Made by a program: the position numbers and the translations under genes. A model generated the notes under the pieces. That model was not told the origin of the DNA. It saw only the letters and a program-made list of their open reading frames with translations, and ran no database searches. A stretch of 5,111 nt of DNA, taken from contig CAZWFN010000264.1 of the NCBI GenBank assembly GCA_964633205.1, positions 1 to 5,111 of the forward strand. Reading direction: 5' to 3'. Shown here in pieces: positions 1-5,111 of this stretch. Every line of letters starts with the position of its first letter. Position 1 is the stretch's first letter. This DNA comes from CAYVQE01 sp964633205. Lineage in GTDB: Bacteria; Myxococcota; B64-G9.

Positions 1-1453
1 CCATCGGTGTCAGCCTTCGTCGGATTGGTCAAAAAGCCGTCATTTTGGCTGGGATCCAACTCGGCACTGTCGATAATACCATCGCCATCGGTATCGAGTT
101 CCTCTGGATTCGTAATATAACCGTCCCGACCTGTAGTCATCTCTTCATGGTCTGTAATTCCATCACCATCGGTATCCCAACAAGCGGCTCCCTTCGGATC
201 CGGCAGGCCGGCCTGTCCCACCGCAGGTCTGTTCTCGGGGTCATAGCTCGACGGGCAGAGGTCGCAGGCGTCAGGGATCTCGTCCCTATCCGTGTCAACC
301 TGCTCCTCGCATTTTCCAGAACGGGTTTCTTGATCATGAATCACGCAGTTGTATCCGGCGTTCAAGCAATCGTAATCGTCAGGGTTCCATTCACCAGGCA
401 CTATCTGGCATTCCGGCTTCGGATTGAAAACCTGCGGGCAGCCATCACAGACGTCCCCGACACCATCTCCATCGACATCGGTTTGATCCGGGTTCGCCTT
501 CTCCGGACAGTTGTCCTGGCAATTCTGATTTTCTCCGCCGGTGCAGGGATTGCTCCCATTTCCTTGTTCGATACCATCGTTGTCGAGGTCGGGGTCGCAA
601 GCGTCGCCTATTCCATCACCATCCAGGTCTTCCTGGCGCTCATTCGGAAACAAAGGGCAATTGTCCGATTCCGACGGTATCGAGTCTCCATCAATGGACT
701 CGTCGCAGAGGTCGCCAACTCCGTCGCCATCGATGTCTCCTTGATCTACGTTGTGCACGCAAGGGCAATTGTCATTGGTAATGGCGATGCCGTCCCCGTC
801 GTAATCAAACAGTCCTTGGCATAGGTCCCCCTGACCATCACCGTCGCAGTCCGCATGTATTTCATTTCCGGGCATCATGCAGTTGTCGCAAGCATCCCCG
901 ATGTAATCGTAGTCTGAGTCCACTTGGTCGGGGTTCTGGATGGTCGGGCAGTTGTCGTTGCAAACGCTCTCGCCTGTCTGCTCGTCTACAAGTGGAAAGG
1001 GACCAAAGCACGTCGTTGGCCAGAAGTCGTCCAGAACGCCATCGCCGTCCAGGTCATCTTCGCAGGCGTCGCCGGTTCCATCTCCGTCGAGATCGAACTG
1101 GTTTTGGTTCGAAACCAGGGGGCAGTTGTCGCAGGCATCGCCTCTGCCGTCTCCGTCTGCATCGGACACGTCTTGCGTCTGGATACCGGGGCAGTTGTCG
1201 CAGGCATCGCCGACTCCGTCTGCGTCCCCATCCTCTTGTGCAGGGTTGGCGATCGTTGGGCAGTTGTCCTGACAGTCGGCGCTGTTTCCGCCAGTACAGG
1301 GATTGGTCCCATCTCCCTCCTCGACAGCGTCACCATCGACGTCGAGATCGCAGTGGTCACCGAATCCGTCGCCATCCAGATCCGCCTGCTCCGGATTCGG
1401 TACATCGACGCAGTTGTCCGAGGAGTCGCCGACTCCGTCCCCATCTGCGTCCA
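1..1453 (-). repeat. Thrombospondin type-3 calcium-binding repeats (18 complete cores in window, from residue 1038)
   Basis: From residue 1038 the protein is an array of DxDGDGxGD cores, many joined by DNCP and 'PNxxQ' spacers (for example DADGDGVGDSSDNC and DLDGDGTGDACEDD). I count 18 complete cores, some degenerate (DSDYDYIGD, DTDRDEIPD), and a nineteenth cut by the window edge. The aspartates form calcium sites and the cysteines are expected to pair as in TSP3 domains. Cysteine-bearing insertions interrupt the array near CFGPFPLVDEQTGESVCN and around ECQIVPGEWNPDDYDC. The last cores near the edge are of the cysteine-free DTDGDGITDxEE type. The array is rod-like and calcium-dependent in known relatives. 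No stop codon or sorting signal is in view. Confidence 0.93.
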
Positions 1454-4400
1454 ACAATCTCACGCCCAGAACCATGCTGTTTACGGTGTCTGCCAGAATG
1501 AATGAATTCAGTTCCTCGGCGTAGTCGATATCCGACGGATAGCTCAATTTTGCGCTCAAGGCGTTGCCGGGAAGGTATCCTGCTTCACCCGTGATTCCCG
1601 CGAAGCGGGTCACGGTCAGGTCCGTCAGGCTCAGAACCAGCAACTGGGAATTCGCTCCATCTGCGATCACCAGAAATCGGTCCACGCAACTCATGTCTGG
1701 TTCAGCACAGATCGGCATGACGGCTATTCCGGACGGGCAGCTTAATGGCGTCTCGCGACCGGATTCACCATAGGTAAGCGGTGGCGTCCGCATGCAATCG
1801 ACTCCACCTCCCGGCCCCTCACCTGCGATAGTCTGCAGCTCCCCGGGCCGCAGAATTATCGGCTCTGGAGCCTCCGAACCGACCGTTACAATCGCATCGG
1901 ATATGTTCACCACCCGGATCCTGGCATTGCCCTTATCGGCGAAGAACAATACGCTTCCATCGAGAGCGACCAGGCTCATCTCCGAGTCTTCCGGTATATT
2001 CAAGGGGACGTTCTTTCCGTTCGCCGGAACCTCCTCACCGAAGTAGGCATCGAAGCCCCGTTCTCCCGTCCCGGCGATCGTCTCGATCTTCCAGGGTGCG
2101 AACACGTGCTCCCTGTAGAGCCTCCTTACTCGGTAGGCCACCAGGTCCGGACTGGAAGGGATGATCTGACCAGCCAGGCTCTCGACAAAGAACACCGATT
2201 CATCGTCACTGACGTCGAGGCCTTTTACGGTCGCTATCTGGGCTTCGAGTGCCGGCACGTTCTCGCCGGTCTCCTGGCCGCCGCCCGCGATCTGGACTGG
2301 TTCCGGCTGCCGACTTGGAGCCCACCGAAAAATTCTCGACGGCACGAATTCGTCAAGCGGTGCGTCCATGTCCACCTGGTCTTCGGCATAGTACCAGATG
2401 ACCCCTTGTGTGGCGTCGTAGTCCAGGGCCAATGTCATGTACCGCGTCCTGAACCCTGGCAGTTGTTCACCGGGCGAGGTCTGCAATAGCCCATTGTGCA
2501 GCCAAGTGTCTTCCCAGTCGTCGATTTCCGCGTAGTCCAGGGCCGCGAGGTGGGGCTGGTTGAACCCGACAAGGACACTCGACCCATCGCTCGTCAAACC
2601 GATGGAGTTCGGTTGGGAGATCCTGCTCTGGAGAGCCGGGCCTTCGTAGGCCCCTGGGCTGCAAGTGCAACCCGCTGGTTCTTCCGCCAGGCACCTCGAT
2701 CCGGGCCTGTCCGGATCGATCCATTCTTCTCGACCACAGGGCACGAAAGCCTGGTTCGGGTCACGGCCTATGATGGGAACGACCTCATAGTCCACGGGCT
2801 CGAGCCCGGCCTGGAAGGTCGACAGCGTTGCGGTCTCGGCCTCGATCAGGGCCTGGCCGGCGTCCACGCTCGGGTCGGCCAGCTCCACCCAGCCCGGCTC
2901 GCCGTCGCGCAGGCCCAGCAGCCGCACCTGCCCGGCGTCCCCGCGGAAGAAGTCGACCAGGTCGGCGGAAAACGGCACCCGCACCTGCACCGGGCCCACC
3001 AGCTCGGCGTCGCCGATGGCGATGCCCACCGGCGGGCCCACCTCGGCCACCTCGGTCGGAAAGCGCGCCGCCGGCTGGCCGCGGTCGATCAAGACGTGGC
3101 CCGCGCCCGCCACCGCACCCGGCGCTACGCTCAGCCCGGCGCCGGCCAGGGGGCTGGCGGAGTCTGTCACCGTATAGACGCCGCCGTCCTCGTCGACGCC
3201 GGCGAACACGGCCGGCAGCTCGCCGACTGCGCCCAGGTAGATGCTCACCGCGGCGCTGCCCTGGTTGCCGGCGCTGTCGCTGGCGACGACCTGGATGCGG
3301 TTCACCCCGTCGGCCAGCGCGCCGCCGGGGCCCCGGCTCAGCGTCAGCTCGAAGCGGCTGCCGTCCCAGGCCGCCGGCCGGCCGTTGACCTGCACCGCGG
3401 TGATGTCGTCGTTGGCGTCTACGGCCGTGCCGCTGACGGTGATGGCGAGCGCCGGGCTTTTGAGATACGGCTCGGGCTGCTCGATGGCCACCAGCGGCGG
3501 GGTGTTGTCGTGGACCACCACCAGCTCCACCGGCTCGCTGGTGTTGCCGGCCCGGTCGGTGCTGGTGACGAACAGCTGGTTGGCGGCGTCTTCGAACAGG
3601 GCCACGGCCAGCGCGAACAGGCCTTCTCCATCGGCCCGGGCCTCGGTGTCGGCCGGCCCGCCGTACACCTCGACGAAGGCCAGCGGCTCGGTGGCACCGG
3701 CCAGCGCGATGGGGTTGTCGGTCGTCGGCGAGGCCACCGGCTCCAGCACCGGCGGCTGCGGCGCGGCGTGGTCGCCCAGCAAGAACATCAGCAGCGCCAG
3801 CTCCTGGTCATCGTCGATGCGCCAGTGCATTTTTCTGAGCAGCTCGCCGTCGAGCCGCACCCGGGCCCGCAGCCCGGCCCGAAAGGCCACCAGCCACTGC
3901 ACCAGGGCGCTGTCGATGGTGGTCTCGGCGTCGGCCCGGCAGTCCCGCCGGCGGCAGCCGCGGATGCGGTCGTAGGCCCGGGCCAGCTCGTAGATCGGTC
4001 TTTTGGGCCTGAAGGCCAGCGACTCGAGCTCGGCGTCGGTCAGCGGATGGTCGTTGGCCTCGTTCAGCGCCAGCGCCACCTGGCGCACCGTCTTGTCGCC
4101 GCCGTAGACCAGCCGGACGACCTGCTCCCAGTCGCCCCGAAAACAAGAGCTGAGATCCAGGATGGCCAGCACCACCGTGGCCAGCCGCGACCCGCGGTCC
4201 AGATCGTCCAGCGACGGATAGGTATCGGTATCGACCCGGTCGGCGTCGATGGCCTCGATCAAATCGAATGTGTCGCTATCCAGCGCGCCCAGGCCGAAGC
4301 GCAGCCCCAACAGCAGCCGCACCAACCAGTCGGGCAGCTGCTCCGGCCGGGCGTGGAACTTCAACCGGAACCAGTCGTGCTGCAGCTGCTCGAGCGGCAG

Positions 4401-4563
4401 CTCGTCGGGCTCATCTTGGTAGGTCAAAGAGGCGCTCTGCGTGCCCCCCCCCCGAGTCCGGCCCGGCGCCCGGGCCCACCAGGCAGCTGGCCGCGACCAG
4501 CAGTCCGGTACCCATCGCGGCGCTGAGCAGCAATCCCCGCTTGCCACGGATCGCACCCCGCAT
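1..4563 (-). CDS. Large multidomain surface lipoprotein with Ig-like, ZU5-like, NHL propeller and thrombospondin type-3 repeats; frame broken at a G10 tract; C-terminus beyond window
   Basis: Probable cell-surface lipoprotein; no enzymatic function is visible. The start is ATG at 4563, with AGGAGG 8 nt upstream. The signal peptide has Arg/Lys at residues 2-9, a hydrophobic core at 11-25 and lipobox VAASC (Cys27). After the G10 tract at 4444-4453 this frame stops at TGA 4413-4411, giving 50 residues. The frame one base over is open without a stop from there to the left edge. Removing one G yields a continuous protein of at least 1520 residues (numbering below assumes this): unknown helical region 42-268, Ig-like 269-354 and 355-444, ZU5-like 445-590, NHL propeller 592-1037, TSP3 repeats from 1038. 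Such modules usually mediate adhesion or calcium-stabilised surface presentation; the ligand is unknown. A gene caller may instead place an alternative GTG start in the second frame (for example 4571, 4556 or 4547), which loses the signal peptide. The gene is probably monocistronic. The architecture is firm; the biological role is not. Confidence 0.85.
1454..2791 (-). repeat. NHL-repeat beta-propeller region (about residues 592-1037)
   Basis: NHL propellers have blades of the form 'IAG.G..G......A.L..P.GI.....G.LYIAD..N.RIR.V'. Here the IAG-type motif recurs at residues 758-760 (IAGGG), 829-831 (IAGTGERGF), 912-914 (IAGEGPGGG) and 987-989 (FAGITGEAG). Each is followed by a proline/aspartate turn and an 'IAD/FAD-x-x-N' strand: LFFADKGNARIRVVN, FLVIADGANSQLLVL and FILADTVNSMVLGV. 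A more diverged blade precedes them (PNSIGLTSDGSSVLVGFNQP). The four clear motifs are 71-83 residues apart, longer than a minimal blade, because of loop insertions. These propellers usually bind proteins or ligands; no catalytic residues are evident. Confidence 0.75.
2796..3230 (-). other. ZU5-like beta domain (about residues 445-590)
   Basis: The segment LSVAPGAVAGAGHVLID, then AEVGPPVGIAIGDAELVGPV and VQVRVPFSADLVDFF, follows the pattern of ZU5-type domains: an opening 'L-x-V/I-P-x-G-A', a central 'VGPPV' and a following 'PVxVxxPF' strand. It ends with ATLSTFQAGLEP, similar to the closing 'a.ls.FaaG' strand of such domains in bacterial surface proteins. The family assignment is by eye. The sharp compositional step in the gene lies at or just after the end of this domain. 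Confidence 0.55.
3231..3758 (-). other. Two tandem Ig-like beta-sandwich domains (about residues 269-444)
   Basis: The first unit begins near PPVLEP, contains TTDNPIALAGATEPLAFVEV and ends with ANQLFVTSTDRAGNTSEP, then VVVHDNTPP. The second contains SPALAITVSGTAVD, ITAVQVNGRPAAW and ends NRIQVVASDSAGNQGS. The 'N-x-I/L-x-V-x-A-x-D-x-A-G-N' closing strand, followed by a DNTPP-type junction, is typical of bacterial Ig-like repeats (Big/glucodextranase-B-like families) found in secreted proteins. They probably act as rigid spacers or binding modules. Confidence 0.75.
3759..4441 (-). other. Unrecognised helical N-terminal region of the lipoprotein (about residues 42-268)
   Basis: This part is rich in Leu, Asp, Arg and Ala, with amphipathic helical stretches such as LPDWLVRLLLGLRFGLG and ELALLMFLLGD. 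It has few cysteines (Cys140, and a Cys203-x4-Cys208 pair within GCRRRDC). I do not recognise the fold. Codon use is strongly GC-rich, with CTG, GCC, CGG and GAC dominating. It sits between the lipid anchor and the first beta-sandwich domain, so it could be a spacer or a periplasmic/surface domain of its own. Confidence 0.5.
4444..4453 (-). repeat. G10 homopolymer (coding strand) at the frame break of the lipoprotein gene
   Basis: There are ten consecutive Cs on the plus strand (Gs on the coding strand), coding the glycine run after Asp36-Ser37. With ten Gs the reading continues GGG-HAERLF and stops at 4413-4411. With nine (or twelve) it enters the very long open frame through TQSASLTY. The frame difference between the signal peptide and the mature protein equals exactly one base, and this tract is the obvious place for it. 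Confidence 0.9.
4480..4563 (-). other. Lipoprotein signal peptide and lipobox of the large gene
   Basis: Residues 1-28 read as a type II (lipoprotein) signal peptide. The N-region is basic (R2, R6, K8, R9), followed by a hydrophobic stretch L11-A25 and then VAASC with Cys27 as the predicted lipidated residue. Alanine rather than leucine at -3 is less common but allowed in lipobox patterns. Residues 28-40 form a Gly/Pro/Ser linker that contains the G10 tract. The residues at +2 and +3 (Leu-Val) are not an Asp inner-membrane retention signal, so an outer-membrane or surface location is plausible if the host is Gram-negative. Confidence 0.75.
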
Positions 4564-4571
4564 GAGCCCAC

Positions 4572-4577
4572 CCTCCT
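4572..4577 (-). promoter_or_regulatory. Shine-Dalgarno site of the lipoprotein gene
   Basis: The coding strand reads AGGAGG, 8 nt before the ATG at 4563. It is a near-ideal site and fixes the start in the signal-peptide frame rather than in the long downstream frame, which makes the frame break hard to explain by a different start codon. Confidence 0.85.
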
Positions 4578-4595
4578 TTGCGACCTGCGCTGTGT

Positions 4596-4629
4596 ATTTG
4601 GTGCCAGAGTATCGCTCCGGCCACCAAAT
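4596..4629. repeat. Inverted repeat ATTTGGTG-N18-CACCAAAT across the lipoprotein promoter
   Basis: Two perfectly complementary 8-bp arms lie at 4596-4603 and 4622-4629, separated by 18 bp. One arm touches the -35 element and the other sits at the predicted transcription start, so the pair brackets the -10. The arrangement suits an operator for a dimeric regulator; with an 18-nt loop it is less convincing as an RNA hairpin. Confidence 0.4.
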
Positions 4630-4634
4630 GTCAA
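4606..4634 (-). promoter_or_regulatory. Candidate sigma70-type promoter of the lipoprotein gene
   Basis: A perfect TTGACA (-35, at 4634-4629) is followed by 17 bp and TACTCT (-10, at 4611-4606, three of six consensus positions). This predicts transcription starting near 4599 and a leader of roughly 35 nt before the ATG. It lies in a locally AT-richer stretch. An 8-bp inverted repeat flanks the -10 element. Confidence 0.5.
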
Positions 4635-4790
4635 TGTATTCGATTTGTCTACCAGGTGGTCACGGGTAGGTCACAATTCAACTTCGCGCGATCTGTACTG
4701 TTTTTGAAGGCGACGGGCGCCTGGCCGCCCTGTCGCGCTGCAGGGCGCCCTGTTCCGCAGTGTGCATCTGCATCGGCGCCGCCCTCCCGC

Positions 4791-4997
4791 TCAACGCCGC
4801 CAGAGGAGACGGTCGACTTCTTCGCGGTCGGCTTCCTCGGTTTTTTCTCCGGCGCGTATGGCGTGGATCAGGGCGAGGTCCTCCAGGACCTCGGTGATGA
4901 AGTCTCGTAGCCGATCCTTGTTTTCTTCGAGAAGCTCCACGAGCGCTTGCTTGAGCAACTGTTTGATCTCGGTCTGGGTCGGTGTTGGCTGGCTCAT
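4791..4997 (-). CDS. Small RelB-like antitoxin-type protein, 68 residues, without an adjacent toxin
   Basis: The product is probably a small DNA- or protein-binding antitoxin of the type II toxin-antitoxin kind, although function is inferred only from pattern. The N-terminal part is charged and helical (EIKQLLKQALVELLEENKD). The C-terminal part, LEDLALIHAIRAGEKTEE followed by ADREEVDRLL, matches the 'LEDxALxxAIxEGxKTxxVSREEVFxLL' pattern I associate with small RelB-like antitoxins, except that the usual Val-Ser is Ala-Asp here. The ATG at 4997 is preferred because it has an AAGGGGG site 5 nt upstream and starts at the conserved part. A GTG at 5072 would add 25 residues lacking family resemblance and would lie upstream of the candidate promoter. 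Partners normally overlap or follow directly; here the TGA is followed by intergenic DNA and then the lipoprotein gene. A solitary antitoxin or a general regulator are both possible. Confidence 0.65.
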   Translation of the reverse strand: MSQPTPTQTEIKQLLKQALVELLEENKDRLRDFITEVLEDLALIHAIRAGEKTEEADREEVDRLLWRR

Positions 4998-5015
4998 CCG
5001 GGCCCCCTTTGTTCG

Positions 5016-5044
5016 ATGGTAGTCTGTCCCGGGCTTTTTGCCAA
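5016..5044 (-). promoter_or_regulatory. Candidate promoter of the small antitoxin-like gene
   Basis: TTGGCA (-35, 5044-5039, five of six consensus) is followed by a 17-bp spacer and TACCAT (-10, 5021-5016, four of six). The -10 ends 18 nt before the ATG at 4997, leaving a short leader that still includes the purine-rich ribosome-binding site (5003-5009). This placement argues against the GTG start at 5072. The remaining sequence to the right edge (5045-5111) shows nothing recognisable. Confidence 0.4.
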
Positions 5045-5111
5045 CGCGATCGAGTTCGCCCTGATTTCCCACCTCGGCCGCGATCTCTGCGGACCGAGAA
5101 CCGCTCGCAAA

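Larger units (their letters stand above)
4564..4790. other. Intergenic region between the small antitoxin-like gene and the lipoprotein gene
   Basis: It holds the promoter, inverted repeat and ribosome-binding site listed separately, plus a GC-rich inverted-repeat cluster at 4715-4752. That cluster includes the 12-bp palindrome CAGGGCGCCCTG at 4741-4752 and the arms GGGCGCC/GGCGCCC at 4715-4721 and 4744-4750. No run of Ts follows it on the minus strand, so it is not a classical terminator. A 31-codon minus-strand frame (4678-4773, ATG with GGAGG 9 nt upstream, basic product beginning MQMHTAEQG) starts 17 nt after the small gene's stop; I have no evidence that it is real. No toxin-like gene is present. 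Confidence 0.5.

Noticed and set aside
45..824. 259-residue open frame on the plus strand
   Set aside because: It is antisense to TSP3 repeats. The repeated Val/Ile/Ala pattern is the mirror of the GAC/GAT/GGC codons of the calcium-binding cores.
1119..1211. Regular direct repeats considered as a CRISPR array
   Set aside because: The period and sequence are explained by TSP3 coding repeats in a continuous reading frame; the intervening sequences are not unique spacers and also code for calcium-binding cores.
924..1505. 193-residue plus-strand frame and overlapping Ser/Pro-rich and Arg-rich frames
   Set aside because: Periodic 'GQLSQASPTPSPS' and 'AVVAGIA' patterns arise from reading the 69-bp TSP3 repeats in antisense; they have no ribosome-binding sites or independent homology signal.
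2496..4526. 676-residue open frame on the plus strand
   Set aside because: It is exactly antisense to the GC-rich half of the lipoprotein gene. Its product is low-complexity (Arg, Gln, Gly, His, Val) without recognisable motifs. The minus-strand frame has recognisable domains; the antisense frame is open only because high-GC codons rarely form stops on the opposite strand.
4424..4627. 67-residue minus-strand frame overlapping the lipoprotein start
   Set aside because: It is in the third frame over the signal-peptide region and lacks a ribosome-binding site at its start, whereas the neighbouring frame has AGGAGG and a clear lipoprotein signal peptide.
4696..4752. Possible intrinsic terminator (T-run at 4701-4705 next to the GC-rich inverted repeat)
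   Set aside because: The T-run lies on the plus strand, before the hairpin rather than after it in plus-strand orientation, and appears as an A-run in the minus-strand transcript, so neither strand has the stem-then-U-tract order.

Overview
The window is dominated by one long minus-strand gene. It starts at 4563 and runs off the left edge, so its C-terminus is outside the window. Behind it lie a short regulatory gap and one small complete minus-strand gene (4791-4997). No RNA gene, insertion sequence, CRISPR array or replication origin was recognised, and no plus-strand gene. The long plus-strand reading frames are antisense shadows of the large gene.

The large gene encodes a secreted, multidomain surface lipoprotein. 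In order it has: a lipoprotein signal peptide with Cys27; a mainly helical region I do not recognise (about 42-268); two Ig-like beta-sandwich domains (about 269-354 and 355-444); a ZU5-like beta domain (about 445-590); a beta-propeller built from NHL repeats (about 592-1037); and 18 complete thrombospondin type-3 (TSP3) style calcium-binding cores, with a nineteenth cut by the edge (from 1038). The translation start is well supported (AGGAGG 8 nt before ATG), but the signal peptide and the mature protein lie in different frames. The break coincides with a run of ten Gs on the coding strand (4444-4453). Nine Gs would give one continuous protein. This is either a sequence error, a disabling mutation or a phase-variable tract.

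The small gene encodes a 68-residue acidic helical protein. Its C-terminal half resembles small RelB-like type II antitoxins, but no toxin gene follows it. Between the two genes, an AT-richer stretch holds a good sigma70-type promoter candidate for the lipoprotein, with an inverted repeat around the -10.

The high GC content, near-absence of A/T at third positions in the N-terminal half, the lipoprotein and the Cys-containing DNCP-type TSP3 repeats suggest a Gram-negative, high-GC environmental bacterium of the former deltaproteobacterial/Myxococcota kind. That assignment is inferred from style alone and is weak. There is a marked compositional step inside the large gene near 2800: one sampled line on the high side is 78% GC and one on the low side is 58% GC. 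This suggests the gene was assembled from parts with different histories. I see no multi-gene pathway here. The most notable points are the G10 frame break, the mosaic composition, the internally duplicated 77-residue block and the solitary antitoxin-like gene.
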